A stretch of 64,000 bases of DNA from assembly GCA_020636355.1 (NCBI GenBank), contig JACJYB010000006.1:254763-318762 (forward strand). The letters run 5' to 3'. The notes under the pieces are model-generated. The model saw only the letters and a program-made list of their open reading frames with translations. It did no database searches and had not been told where the DNA came from. The stretch is from Lewinellaceae bacterium (lineage in GTDB: Bacteria > Bacteroidota > Bacteroidia > Chitinophagales > Saprospiraceae). Of this stretch, positions 1-9,153 are shown piece by piece (position 1 is the first letter of the stretch; the number at the start of each line of letters is the position of its first letter). The position numbers and the translations under genes were made by a program.

Positions 1-42
1 TTGATTTTTTTAATAATAAAACCACTTAATAATTGTCTTGAA

Positions 43-1458
43 ATGAATCGTCTGAATAACCTGTTTCTTGTACTTACCGCATCATACTTTCTATTTTTTA
101 GTCCAGATTTATTGGGGGAAAATGCACTAAAATACACCCTGGAATATCTTCCTAACTCCGGAAAAGTAACCCTGGAAATACAGTTTGATCCGCTGGATGC
201 AGGGGATGTGCGGTTAATTATTCCACGCAGTGCGCCGGGTACTTATAGCCTGATCAATTACCTGGCCTTCACAGCGGATATCAGAGCCCTAACCACCCGG
301 GGTACTGAGTTGGAGGGTAGCCTGGGGGACGGCAGTTACTTTATCTTCCCGGCAGAGCACACACAATTGTCCAAATTGTATTATACGGTAGATGTCAAGC
401 GGATGGAAGCGCAGATCCTTGATGCCTCCATGAGTTCCAAAGCACGGGACAATTATCTGGGCTTATTCGGATACAGCATATTCGGATTTATCGAAGGTCA
501 GGAGAACAAACCAATTGAATTAAGCATACAAACCGATCCGGAATGGCCAATCTTTAGCACCCTCGCCCCTTCCGAATCCAGAAAATACGGCCGGGCAACG
601 TTTGAAGTGCCTGATTACGCACTATTGGCAGATGCCCAATTCCTGCTGGGCAATGCCGTCGCTGTCCTGGAGGTTCCAGATGCACCGATTCCGCTGTATG
701 TAGCCACCTACAGTGAAACGCCCATTTCTCCTGAGGAAATCGGACGAAGAGGAAAAGTGGCACTCGAAAATCTCAAAGCGTATTTTGGATACGTCCCCAT
801 GCCACACTATACCATGGTTTATGAGTTTGTCAAGCCCGTATCCGATCGCCACGATTACGGCTTTAACATGGAGCATTTAAACAGTATGACCGCCAATCGG
901 GATGTCTCCCGGCCCATCAATGCTTACGATCCCGATGCGAACATTACTTCCATCGTTCATCACATGGGACATTCCTGGTTACCATTACGATCGTTTGGGG
1001 CAGGATACCGGCCCTTTGACTGGCAGATCGCTCCGCTAATCGAAACCATCTGGCTGAATGAAGGATTTATCTGGTACATCACAACGATTCCAATCCTTAA
1101 AAACGAACGGATGCTCAACTGGTTTCAGGCCAATCTGGACCAGGCCCCCGCATTCATAAAAAATAAAACACTCAGAGAATTATCCTTATTGGGATCCACC
1201 CAGTATGCCCAGGACTTCCGGATTGGCAAAAACCTTTTCTCCAGAGGCGCATTGATGGCGTATGAAATGGATGTTTATATCCGGGAACAAACCGAAGGTA
1301 AAAAATCATTTCGTGATGCATTATTGGGTCTGCTGGAGTGGACCAATGCCAATCAGCGTGCATTTAATTATGAAGAAATTGAGCCTATCCTGTCCGGCGC
1401 TGCCGGTGTAAATCTTACCGCAATTTGGAGTCGATGGCAACAGCCAATGAATCATTAG
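43..1458 (+). CDS. M61-family peptidase-like protein with degenerate zinc motif (secreted)
   Basis: This 471-residue protein resembles the M61 (glycyl aminopeptidase) family. It has an N-terminal beta-rich region followed by a thermolysin-like part. The frame is open to the window edge, but the ATG at 43 starts a clear signal peptide (MNRLNNLFLVLTASYFLFF), so that start is chosen and export is predicted. The region aligning to the family's HEXXH zinc motif reads HHMGHSW at residues 306-312, so the catalytic Glu is replaced by His. Both His ligands and the downstream Glu ligand in WLNEGF (E340) remain. Zinc could still bind, but normal peptidase chemistry is doubtful. The family call rests on the spacing of these motifs and the W-x-x-x-R context, and is fairly secure. 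The function is unknown. Confidence 0.75.
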   Translation: MNRLNNLFLVLTASYFLFFSPDLLGENALKYTLEYLPNSGKVTLEIQFDPLDAGDVRLIIPRSAPGTYSLINYLAFTADIRALTTRGTELEGSLGDGSYFIFPAEHTQLSKLYYTVDVKRMEAQILDASMSSKARDNYLGLFGYSIFGFIEGQENKPIELSIQTDPEWPIFSTLAPSESRKYGRATFEVPDYALLADAQFLLGNAVAVLEVPDAPIPLYVATYSETPISPEEIGRRGKVALENLKAYFGYVPMPHYTMVYEFVKPVSDRHDYGFNMEHLNSMTANRDVSRPINAYDPDANITSIVHHMGHSWLPLRSFGAGYRPFDWQIAPLIETIWLNEGFIWYITTIPILKNERMLNWFQANLDQAPAFIKNKTLRELSLLGSTQYAQDFRIGKNLFSRGALMAYEMDVYIREQTEGKKSFRDALLGLLEWTNANQRAFNYEEIEPILSGAAGVNLTAIWSRWQQPMNH

Positions 1459-1531
1459 GTGACAATATCAAGTGAGTCGTCGTTATCTAAGGTGGATTCA
1501 ATCAACTGATAACCGCCGAAAAGATCTTTCC

Positions 1532-2422
1532 ATGCAACAAATAGCGAGAACAACCTGGTTGTACCTGGTTGTCATTCTTTTTACCAGCCTTCAGTCAAGT
1601 CGGGCTCAGAACAACGAGCCCTTCATTATCCCAAGGACAAATACCCAATCAACCATCAAGCAAAACATTGCATCGACATCGATTCAAATAACGTATGACC
1701 GTCCCAACAAAAGAGGCCGGGTGCTTTTCGGCGATCTGATACCGTATGGCAAGATATGGCGGACCGGGTCGGAGGAAGCCACTAAAATCTATTTCAGTAC
1801 GCCGGTAAAACTGGCAGGCCACCCGGTTGATTCCGGGACTTATGAATTATTCACCATTCCCGGGCCCGCCGAATGGGAAATTATCATGCAGGCCCCGTCC
1901 CACCAGTGGGGCTCCTACCGGTACCAGATGGCCAACGATGTCCTGCGGTTCAAAATCCTGACCACCGAATTGGCTGAACCGGTGGAAACATTTACCATCA
2001 GCCTGGATGACATCGGGCCGGATCACGGCATACTGCATCTGGCCTGGGATCGTGTTTGCGTGCCGATACCTATTTGGGTGGACTTAAAGATGACGGTTGT
2101 GCCGAGTTTGGAGCAACTTCTGACCTCTGAAGGTAGGCGTCCCTATTTCCAAGCGGCGATGTTTTATTACGAAAATGACCTTGACATCGATCGGGCAGCA
2201 GAATTGATGGCCATGGCCCTGGACCAAAATCCGGGCCATCTGGGAATGCTTTACCGGCAGGCCTTGATACTCAAACGAAAAGGAGACCTGGCAGGTGCCA
2301 TCCATTCTGCCGAGCAGTCACTTGCTGCCGCCCAAAAAGCCGATGAAGAATTGCAAAGGGAATACATCCGATTGAATACCCTCCTGCTTGAAGCGCTGCG
2401 TGATCCGGCCCACAGGCAGTAA
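1532..2422 (+). CDS. DUF2911 domain protein with C-terminal TPR-like helices
   Basis: This is a secreted protein of 296 residues. I chose the ATG at 1532 over the upstream one at 1472 because it begins directly with a signal peptide (MQQIARTTWLYLVVILF, with a cleavage site near SRAQ). Residues of about 35-170 match the DUF2911 family common in Bacteroidota, including the conserved phrases YDRPNKRGRVLFG and GKIWRTGSEEATKI. The last 100 residues look like two tetratricopeptide-type helical pairs (ALDQNPGHLGMLYRQA and following). It lies 73 bp downstream of the M61-like gene on the same strand and may be co-transcribed. The biochemical role of DUF2911 proteins is unknown to me. Confidence 0.85.
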   Translation: MQQIARTTWLYLVVILFTSLQSSRAQNNEPFIIPRTNTQSTIKQNIASTSIQITYDRPNKRGRVLFGDLIPYGKIWRTGSEEATKIYFSTPVKLAGHPVDSGTYELFTIPGPAEWEIIMQAPSHQWGSYRYQMANDVLRFKILTTELAEPVETFTISLDDIGPDHGILHLAWDRVCVPIPIWVDLKMTVVPSLEQLLTSEGRRPYFQAAMFYYENDLDIDRAAELMAMALDQNPGHLGMLYRQALILKRKGDLAGAIHSAEQSLAAAQKADEELQREYIRLNTLLLEALRDPAHRQ

Positions 2423-2606
2423 ATCAACTTTTCCAAAGTCCTGAACCCCCAACGCGCCGCATCCGCTAAAATCCGGTCGCAAAATCAACCGGAATGGGCA
2501 AAGTATGGGTTGGCTGAGCCATAACAATTCCTGAGATTCCTTACATTGAGATCCCTATTGGTGATCGTATAATCGAGCCGGTATTTGCTTGATAAAAATT
2601 TAATTT

Positions 2607-3764
2607 ATGGAAAAGGATGACCTGTCAGCGACCACCCCAGAGCCAAATAAACCAAAACGAACCGGAACGAGGACCCGCAAGGTAAGTCAGGGAGATGTGA
2701 CTGACGGAATCACACCTGCGGAAAAGCGTAGTCACTCCATCGATGACCGGGTGCATTCCCGGATTTCCAAGGAAGCGAGTGAACTCATCAGCCTCGCTGA
2801 ACAAAATGGAACTTCGGCCGAACAAACTGTTCGGGAATACCTGAAAAGTTTCTCCAAAGAGGAACAATTAATGATCCTGAAACAACTTCAGGTGGATCTG
2901 AAGCTGGGCGATAAAAAACAGCATCCCGATGATGTGTTGTCACCCAACTGGACCACCGGGGGCTATCCCTACCTGAATCTGATGTCTCGTAAAAATTATG
3001 AGCGTCAGAAATACGACCTCCAGGTAGAGTTGCTGAAGCTTCAACACTGGGTACGGGAAAATGGAGCCCGGGTTATTATTCTCTTTGAGGGGAGGGATGC
3101 AGCGGGCAAGGGTGGCACCATCAAGCGATTTATGGAACACCTGAATCCACGTGGTGCCCGGGTGGTTGCCCTGGAAAAACCTACCGAAGAGGAGAGAGGG
3201 CAATGGTATTTCCAACGGTATGTCAAACACCTGCCTTCCAGGGGAGAGATTGTGCTGTTTGACCGCTCCTGGTACAACCGGGCCGGGGTAGAACACGTGA
3301 TGGGATTTTGTTCGGATGATGAATACCAGCAATTCATCAAGGAAGTACCCGAATTTGAGCGAAACCTGATCCGCAATGGTATTCACCTGATCAAATTCTG
3401 GTTTTCTGTAAGCCGCGATGAACAACACCGTCGCTTCAAGGACCGGGAGAATCACCCGCTCAAACAATGGAAACTTTCTCCGGTCGACCGTGCCTCCCTG
3501 GATAAGTGGGAAGCCTATACGGAAGCCAAAGAGAAAATGTTTTTTAATACGGACACGTCTGACTCGCCCTGGATCGTCATTAAGTCCAATTGTAAAAAAC
3601 GCGCCCGGCTGAATGCCATGCGCTATGTCCTGAATAAATTCAGTTACGGGAAAAAGAAAATGAAAAACATCGGACGTATTGATCCCCTGATCGTTGGCCG
3701 CTCCAACATCATTTATGAAATCGAAGAGGAAAAAAGAAGACTACAACAATCAGAAGATAATTAA
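2607..3764 (+). CDS. ppk2: Polyphosphate kinase 2 (PPK2) family protein
   Basis: PPK2 enzymes transfer phosphate between polyphosphate and nucleotides. The core begins near residue 120 and carries the Walker A motif FEGRDAAGKGGTIK (residues 160-173), the Walker B-type VLFDRSWYNRAGVE (216-229) and the lid region SRDEQHRRFKDR. The aspartates and arginines of the family motifs are present. At 385 residues the protein is longer than a minimal PPK2 of about 270-300 because of a charged N-terminal extension of roughly 110 residues, rich in Lys, Arg, Ser and Thr. No signal peptide is seen, so it is cytoplasmic. Preference for ADP, GDP or AMP cannot be decided from sequence alone. Confidence 0.93.
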   Translation: MEKDDLSATTPEPNKPKRTGTRTRKVSQGDVTDGITPAEKRSHSIDDRVHSRISKEASELISLAEQNGTSAEQTVREYLKSFSKEEQLMILKQLQVDLKLGDKKQHPDDVLSPNWTTGGYPYLNLMSRKNYERQKYDLQVELLKLQHWVRENGARVIILFEGRDAAGKGGTIKRFMEHLNPRGARVVALEKPTEEERGQWYFQRYVKHLPSRGEIVLFDRSWYNRAGVEHVMGFCSDDEYQQFIKEVPEFERNLIRNGIHLIKFWFSVSRDEQHRRFKDRENHPLKQWKLSPVDRASLDKWEAYTEAKEKMFFNTDTSDSPWIVIKSNCKKRARLNAMRYVLNKFSYGKKKMKNIGRIDPLIVGRSNIIYEIEEEKRRLQQSEDN

Positions 3765-3774
3765 ATCAAGAATA

Positions 3775-4944
3775 ATGTTCAGGCATACAAAGCTCTTAAT
3801 CCTGGTCCTGGCAGCCATAACTACCGGTCCTTTAGCTGGACAATCTGTTCCGGCCAATACCACTGCCGCATCAAACTGCCTCCCGGGTAAATCGTATCCC
3901 CGTATCTATCCCGACCAACGGATCATATTTCAGTTGCATGCTCCCGATGCGAAAGAAGTATTGGTTGATATTGTTGGAAAAAAATTTCCTATGCAGAAGG
4001 ACACCAGCGGCACCTGGACAGTAACCACCGAACCAATTGTTGAAGGATTTCATTATTATGCCTTAAACGTTGATGGTGTTCGCGTATCCGATCCGTCCAC
4101 TTATACCTACTTTGGTGCAAGCGCTGCGCTGAGTGGTATCGATGTGCCTGCCCCGGATGACATGGACTTTGCAGCAAAAGATGTGGCGCACGGACAAGTG
4201 CAAGCTCATTATTATTATTCTGGTATTCGCCAGGCGACCAGGAGATGCTTTGTCTATACCCCACCTGGTTATGATGAAAATCCGGGGAAACGCTATCCGG
4301 TTCTCTATCTCCAACACGGGTGGGGCGAGGACGAGACCGGATGGAGCACCCAGGGAAAAATGAATTTTATTCTGGATAACCTCTTGGCTGAAGGAAAGGC
4401 TGAACCGATGATTGTGGTTATGGACAACGGAGATATTGCCGGATTACCATTCAATGTGGTTAACTGGGATTCCGCACAAAGCGTTACCTCAACCGGCAAG
4501 GATAAAGTTGAATTTCAGGATCTGATCATCCGGGAGATCATCCCGATGATCGATGAATCCTTTCGTACCATTCCGGACCGCGACCACCGGGCTATGGCCG
4601 GCCTCTCCTGGGGAGGACTACAAACCTTTGAGATCGTATTTAATCACATGGATCAGTTTGCCTATCTCGGTGCCTTTAGTGGTGCACTCCGATTAAGGGA
4701 TAATGTTGATATCACTGAATTATATGGTGGTCTGCTCAAAAAACCGGAGGTGGTCAACCGGGATATGAAGCTGATGTGGATGGGTACCGGAAGTGAAGAA
4801 GGAAATTGGTCGCAAGGATTCCGGGATAAGCTGGTCGAACTGGGTGTGCAGAATATTCAGTTTTATGTATCCCCTGGCACCGCTCATGAATGGCTAACAT
4901 GGAGAAGATGTCTTCACGAATTTGCCCAAAAATTATTTAAATAA
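3775..4944 (+). CDS. Secreted alpha/beta-hydrolase esterase (CE1/feruloyl-esterase type)
   Basis: This secreted protein of 389 residues starts at the ATG at 3775, 10 bp after ppk2. That start exposes a signal peptide (MFRHTKLLILVLAAITTG). After the signal comes an N-terminal immunoglobulin-like/CBM48-type domain (about residues 40-125, FQLHAPDAKEVLVDI, typical of Bacteroidota esterases). The C-terminal alpha/beta hydrolase domain contains LYLQHGWGEDE and the nucleophile elbow GLSWGG, with Ser at residue 278. A late His (GTAHEW) completes a likely triad. The arrangement matches carbohydrate-esterase family 1 proteins that release feruloyl or acetyl groups from plant or algal polysaccharides. 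The exact substrate is not determinable. Confidence 0.88.
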   Translation: MFRHTKLLILVLAAITTGPLAGQSVPANTTAASNCLPGKSYPRIYPDQRIIFQLHAPDAKEVLVDIVGKKFPMQKDTSGTWTVTTEPIVEGFHYYALNVDGVRVSDPSTYTYFGASAALSGIDVPAPDDMDFAAKDVAHGQVQAHYYYSGIRQATRRCFVYTPPGYDENPGKRYPVLYLQHGWGEDETGWSTQGKMNFILDNLLAEGKAEPMIVVMDNGDIAGLPFNVVNWDSAQSVTSTGKDKVEFQDLIIREIIPMIDESFRTIPDRDHRAMAGLSWGGLQTFEIVFNHMDQFAYLGAFSGALRLRDNVDITELYGGLLKKPEVVNRDMKLMWMGTGSEEGNWSQGFRDKLVELGVQNIQFYVSPGTAHEWLTWRRCLHEFAQKLFK

Positions 4945-5126
4945 ACTGAAAACCGGGATGCGCTTTCTAAGCAGGTAGCTGAAAATGGCTTGGTTGTTTT
5001 TAACCATTCCATCCGGTGAATGACTTTTTTGATTACCATACCGGCGCAACCAATTGCTCTAATAAAACCTGGAAGGGGGTAGCTGCATTGCATAACGGTG
5101 ACGGTTAACTGTGATAAATTCTCCCG

Positions 5127-5486
5127 ATGATCAATCGACTGGATGCCTTTTACCTGGAACAGCAGGAGCCCAACCAAAGTTGCCTGTTGGCATTGCGGCA
5201 ACTTCTGTTGAGCCAGCAGCATGTCCATCTATCGGAAACGATGAAATACGGCATGCCTTGCTTTTTGCTGGCCAGCCGGGCGCTCTGTTACCTGTGGACC
5301 GACAAAAAGTCCGGTGAACCTTACATCTTGTGGGTGGAGGGCCATCAGATGAAACACCCATCCCTGGAAGCCGGTGATCGGAAACGGATGAAGATACAAA
5401 GGATAAACCCATGGGCTGATTTGCCGGTAGCCACCATCCATCAGGTATTGGATGAAGCCATCCAATTGTACCAGACCAATGGGTGA
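5127..5486 (+). CDS. DUF1801 (YdhG-like) domain protein
   Basis: This small cytoplasmic protein of 119 residues matches the DUF1801 family. The characteristic segments are YGMPCFLL, LCYLWTDKKSGEPYILWVEG and the conserved end DRKRMKIQRINPWADLPV. Proteins of this family adopt a small alpha/beta fold whose biochemical role is not established. It stands alone between the esterase gene and the AraC-type regulator, with about 180 bp upstream and 96 bp downstream. An overlapping frame beginning at 5111 is judged to be a shadow. Confidence 0.85.
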   Translation: MINRLDAFYLEQQEPNQSCLLALRQLLLSQQHVHLSETMKYGMPCFLLASRALCYLWTDKKSGEPYILWVEGHQMKHPSLEAGDRKRMKIQRINPWADLPVATIHQVLDEAIQLYQTNG

Positions 5487-5582
5487 TGTTCATGCAGGGG
5501 CCAGCTTGATCATGCGGTAAGAACAAACCGGGGCTTTGGATGTTAAAATTTTACGTTCAGCCCATCATTTAAGTGGTTATCT

Positions 5583-6413
5583 ATGAAGGAAACATTCCAA
5601 CTATTTCAATTAACCGAAAAAGAGGTAGGACAAATCCAGGCATCCGAAAATGTGCCGCACACGCACGATTATGAAGAATTATTAATTGGCGTACAGGGGA
5701 GCCTGGAGCATTTCATTGATTTCACCTGTACCCGGATGGATGCACCTTTTGTAAGTTTTGTTACCAAGGGAAAAGTCCATCAGGTCATCCCGCACTTAAA
5801 GGACGGAGTATGCAACATCTGGGCAATCCGGTTTAAAAGTGAATTCATTCCGGAAACCACTTTCCAGTTGTATGCCTATTACCACAACAACGCCAATATC
5901 CCCATTCCTGCTGACCGTTGTTTTAAACGAATTGAAACCATCTGTCTGCTCATCCGGGACGAATACATGGAAAAAGAGCCCGACTTTGCCGTAATCCGTC
6001 ATTTGTTGAGTGCCCTTTTCACCATGGTCGAATCGGAACGAAGAAAATTGCATCCGGATGAAACGCCTTTGATCCGCACACAAAATTCTACGTTTAAGAA
6101 TTTCTTATTGTTGTTGGAAGAACATTTCCGACGCCCGGAAGGGGTGGAATTTTATGCCGAAAAATTATTCATGAGCAGCCGAAATCTGAATATTATCTGT
6201 CAGAATATTTTGCAGCAGAGTGTATCCGAGATCATTGAAACTCGCAAGCTCATTGAAGCAAAAAACCTCCTACTAACCACCGACAAGACCATTGCAGAAA
6301 TCGGCTTTGACCTTGGCTACAATGATAAGTCCTACTTCACCAGTGTATTTAAAAGGAAATCCGGACAGACCCCCAGTGAGTTTCGCAAGGAGATGGTAGC
6401 GATCATTTCCTGA
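5583..6413 (+). CDS. AraC-family transcriptional regulator
   Basis: This cytoplasmic DNA-binding regulator has 276 residues. The N-terminal cupin-like half includes HTHDYEELLIGVQG, a typical AraC ligand-binding barrel motif. The C-terminal two-helix-turn-helix domain (about residues 170-272) ends with the family signature IAEIGFDLGYNDKSYFTSVFKRKSGQTPSEFR. It lies 96 bp upstream of a YceI-like gene and a dioxygenase-like gene on the same strand, which it might control, but no operator was identified. The effector is unknown. Confidence 0.93.
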   Translation: MKETFQLFQLTEKEVGQIQASENVPHTHDYEELLIGVQGSLEHFIDFTCTRMDAPFVSFVTKGKVHQVIPHLKDGVCNIWAIRFKSEFIPETTFQLYAYYHNNANIPIPADRCFKRIETICLLIRDEYMEKEPDFAVIRHLLSALFTMVESERRKLHPDETPLIRTQNSTFKNFLLLLEEHFRRPEGVEFYAEKLFMSSRNLNIICQNILQQSVSEIIETRKLIEAKNLLLTTDKTIAEIGFDLGYNDKSYFTSVFKRKSGQTPSEFRKEMVAIIS

Positions 6414-6509
6414 TATTACCACTTCTTTTCCGATTTGCCCTACCTGTCGTGGTCCAGGTTGATGGAACTTTGTATCCATAATTTATTGATCACTTAAAAT
6501 CATAATAAC

Positions 6510-7046
6510 ATGACGACGGAAAAAGTCACCTGGAAATTAGATCCCGCACACAGTGAGATCACCTTTAAAGTTAAACACATGATGATCTCCAATGTAAAGG
6601 GCGCTTTCAATGCATTTCAGGCGGAAATTCACGGTGAAGATTTCACCAAGGCTAAAATTACCACGGACATCGATGCGGGTTCTATTGACACCAACAGCGC
6701 AGACCGTGACGGCCACTTAAAAAGTGCAGATTTCTTTGACGTGGAGAAATACCCCACCCTACATTTCGAAAGTTCTACCTTCACCAAAGTAAGTGGTGAC
6801 CAGTATAAACTGACCGGATTTCTGACCATGAAAGATGTACGTAAAGAAGTCTCCCTGGACGTAGAATTTGGCGGTATTAACAAAGACCCCTGGGGAAACG
6901 AAAAGGCCGGATTTTCCGTAGAAGGTAAGTTAAACCGCAAGGATTGGGGTTTAAACTGGAATGCTGCATTGGAAACCGGGGGCGTACTGGTCAGTGAGGA
7001 GGTGCGTATACAGGCCGAGTTACAGTTTGTGAAGCAGGTAGCCTAA
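6510..7046 (+). CDS. YceI family protein
   Basis: This 178-residue YceI-like lipocalin-fold protein is recognised by its opening WKLDPAHSEITFKVKHMM, the central DRDGHLKSADFFDVEKYP and the ending LNWNAALETGGVLVSEEV. Family members bind isoprenoid or other amphiphilic ligands in a beta-barrel. This copy lacks a signal peptide, unlike the periplasmic E. coli protein, so it is predicted to be cytoplasmic. It is 12 bp upstream of the next gene and probably shares its transcript. The AraC-type gene upstream is a plausible regulator. Confidence 0.93.
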   Translation: MTTEKVTWKLDPAHSEITFKVKHMMISNVKGAFNAFQAEIHGEDFTKAKITTDIDAGSIDTNSADRDGHLKSADFFDVEKYPTLHFESSTFTKVSGDQYKLTGFLTMKDVRKEVSLDVEFGGINKDPWGNEKAGFSVEGKLNRKDWGLNWNAALETGGVLVSEEVRIQAELQFVKQVA

Positions 7047-7058
7047 TTAATTGCTTGC

Positions 7059-7946
7059 ATGGATCGCCGGCATCTATTAAAATCATTATCTCTGACATTA
7101 ACCGGAGGCGTTATGAATCTGAATGCGCTCAATCATTTAACCGCTCATTTCGAGAACACCGAGGTTATGCCTCTCCTATTTCTCGGGCATGGAAGTCCGA
7201 TGAATGCAATAGAGGATAATACATTCACCAGGGGTTTCAAAGAGGTATCCAATCGCATCGAGAAGCCCCGGGCGATCCTCTGTGTGTCCGCGCACTGGGA
7301 GACGCGCGGCACCTACATCACTGCCATGACCAAGCCGCCAACCATTCATGACTTTGGCGGTTTTCCAGCCGCTTTGTACCAGGTTCAATATCCGGCACCG
7401 GGCAGTCCGGAGCTGGCGAAAGAGACCCAAGCATTGGTTGATAAAACCGAGATCCAGTTGACCGATGACTGGGGATTGGACCATGGAGCATGGAGTGTCA
7501 TCAAACACCTGTACCCGGATGCAGACGTTCCGGTTGTGGAGATGAGCATTGACTTCACGAAGAGTCCGCAATATCACTTTGAATTGGGTCAGGCACTGGC
7601 CGCGTTACGCAAAAAAGGGGTGTTGATCATTGGTAGCGGCAACCTGGTCCACAACCTACGGATGGTCGCCTGGGACCAGCTGGATACACCCGGATATGCC
7701 TATGACTGGGCGGAAGAGGCCCGCACCAAAATGAATGACTGGATCCTTTCCGGGAATCATGGGCCATTGATCGACTACCACCACCAAGGCCGGGCGATGC
7801 AACTGGCCATACCTACACCGGACCATTTTTTACCACTGCTTTATGTCCTCGGACTTAGAACCACCCGGGACGACGTCAGTTTATTTAATGACCAGCCATT
7901 AGGAGGGTCCCTAAGTATGACATCGGTGCTGTTCAGCTCCAGATAA
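7059..7946 (+). CDS. DODA-type extradiol dioxygenase (LigB/YgiD family)
   Basis: This 295-residue protein of the class III extradiol ring-cleavage dioxygenase superfamily resembles 4,5-DOPA dioxygenase (YgiD). Family landmarks are FLGHGSPMNAIEDN, VSAHWETRGTYIT, TIHDFGGFP, DDWGLDHGAWSVIKHLYP and IIGSGNLVHNLR, which together supply the metal-binding and catalytic histidines. The first 30 residues (MDRRHLLKSLSLTLTGG) look like a signal or Tat-like leader, which is unusual for YgiD and may indicate export. It sits 12 bp after the YceI gene in a likely operon. A strong terminator follows at 7981. The natural substrate is not known. Confidence 0.9.
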   Translation: MDRRHLLKSLSLTLTGGVMNLNALNHLTAHFENTEVMPLLFLGHGSPMNAIEDNTFTRGFKEVSNRIEKPRAILCVSAHWETRGTYITAMTKPPTIHDFGGFPAALYQVQYPAPGSPELAKETQALVDKTEIQLTDDWGLDHGAWSVIKHLYPDADVPVVEMSIDFTKSPQYHFELGQALAALRKKGVLIIGSGNLVHNLRMVAWDQLDTPGYAYDWAEEARTKMNDWILSGNHGPLIDYHHQGRAMQLAIPTPDHFLPLLYVLGLRTTRDDVSLFNDQPLGGSLSMTSVLFSSR

Positions 7947-7980
7947 AAGTAACGTCGCGGATCACGGTCGCTTTACGGCT

Positions 7981-8016
7981 GCGGGCAGCCAATCTAATTC
8001 TGCCCGCGTTTTCTTT
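7981..8016 (+). terminator. Rho-independent terminator after the dioxygenase gene
   Basis: An 8-bp perfect stem (GCGGGCAG at 7981-7988 with CTGCCCGC at 8000-8007) closes an 11-nt loop and is followed by GTTTTCTTT. It lies 34 bp after the dioxygenase stop codon, so it likely ends the YceI-dioxygenase transcript. The AAGAAGGA immediately after it probably serves as ribosome-binding site for the lipoprotein gene starting at 8031. Confidence 0.8.
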
Positions 8017-8030
8017 AAGAAGGAATATCC

Positions 8031-8459
8031 ATGTATGCTTTCAATACCGGTTTCTTAAACCGAGCACTGGGGCTAATTGCCTTCGCCCTGGTCGTATCAG
8101 GTTGTAAAAATGAAGTTTATGAGCCTAAAGGCTTTGATGGTCCGCTTCATGAATTTATTCTTGGTGAATGGCACATAACCGCAGTCAAAGGTTGGCCCTA
8201 TGGAATCGATTACTGGACCCAGGTGGATTGGGATAAAACCTACATCTTTTATTGGGACAGTACCGGCATTCTGATGGGCGGTCCGGAGATCAAATCTTTT
8301 GCCTACGAAGTTGAGGATGGCACCGGACGGCTGTATTTTTTACCTAAAGACTACCTTTCCGTCTACCAAAAAGTAGAGATGTTATTCGATCACGTGATGA
8401 TCCTGTCAATGCAAACACGTGACGGTCCATACGATGAAAAATACATTCGGGTTCGCTAG
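8031..8459 (+). CDS. Small hypothetical lipoprotein
   Basis: This 142-residue predicted lipoprotein has the N-terminus MYAFNTGFLNRALGLIAFA followed by a lipobox LVVSGC with Cys at residue 25. The mature part is short, aromatic-rich and predicted to be mostly beta strand (for example FILGEWHITAVKGWPYG), reminiscent of lipocalin-like DUF families in Bacteroidota, but I do not recognise a specific one. A ribosome-binding site (AAGAAGGA) lies 7 bp upstream of the ATG, after a terminator, so the gene probably has its own promoter close to or within the dioxygenase terminator region. Confidence 0.75.
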   Translation: MYAFNTGFLNRALGLIAFALVVSGCKNEVYEPKGFDGPLHEFILGEWHITAVKGWPYGIDYWTQVDWDKTYIFYWDSTGILMGGPEIKSFAYEVEDGTGRLYFLPKDYLSVYQKVEMLFDHVMILSMQTRDGPYDEKYIRVR

Positions 8460-8574
8460 TTCAATTTAGGAATTTGCCGTGTGTGAACAAGAACACAGTA
8501 CTTCCGATAGACATCGAGTACATTGACTCCGCATCTGCAAGTGCAGCGTGTTCTTTTAAGCAAAAAATGAACCT

Positions 8575-8982
8575 ATGAAATACTGTATGAGCGCCACCAT
8601 CCCAGGTAAGACCTTTGAGGAAGCCATTGAACTGGCTAAAGTGGAACTGAAAAAAGAAGGATTCGGAGTCCTGACCGAAATAGACGTACAATCCACCCTG
8701 AAGAACAGAATTGATGTCGACTTCAAGAAATACAAAATTCTCGGTGCCTGTAACCCACACTTCGCCCACAAAGCACTATTGAGTGAAGACAAGATTGGCG
8801 TTTTTTTACCCTGCAATGTCGTCGTGGAGGAACATGAAAATGGAGAGGTCGAGGTATCAGCAGTTGATCCAATTGCCTCTATGAGCAGTGTTGAAAACGA
8901 TTCATTAGGCGCTTTAGCCGGTGAAGTGAAGGAAAAACTCCAACGATTCATTCAGGGTTTGGCGGCGATTTCACAGCACTAA
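8575..8982 (+). CDS. DUF302 domain protein
   Basis: This protein of 135 residues matches the DUF302 family. The conserved core is FEEAIELAKVELKKEGFGVLTEIDVQ then KILGACNPHFAHKAL. The Cys-Asn-Pro stretch is typical. Members are small alpha/beta proteins of unknown function, often seen near metal or redox genes. No signal peptide is seen. It precedes the CHAT-STAND operon by 171 bp, but nothing suggests functional linkage. Confidence 0.9.
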   Translation: MKYCMSATIPGKTFEEAIELAKVELKKEGFGVLTEIDVQSTLKNRIDVDFKKYKILGACNPHFAHKALLSEDKIGVFLPCNVVVEEHENGEVEVSAVDPIASMSSVENDSLGALAGEVKEKLQRFIQGLAAISQH

Positions 8983-9153
8983 ACACCGGCTTAACAAGCG
9001 ACCTTCATTTAATTCGAACCAGGCGTCCAACTCCGTTTCGGGTTGCGTGCGATTTCCGGGAACCAGGGCAGGATTGCACTTACCGTTAAGACCATCTCCA
9101 AAATTTGATTAACTTACTTAGGTCATTAACGGATAATAACCCCTGCGAGAACC

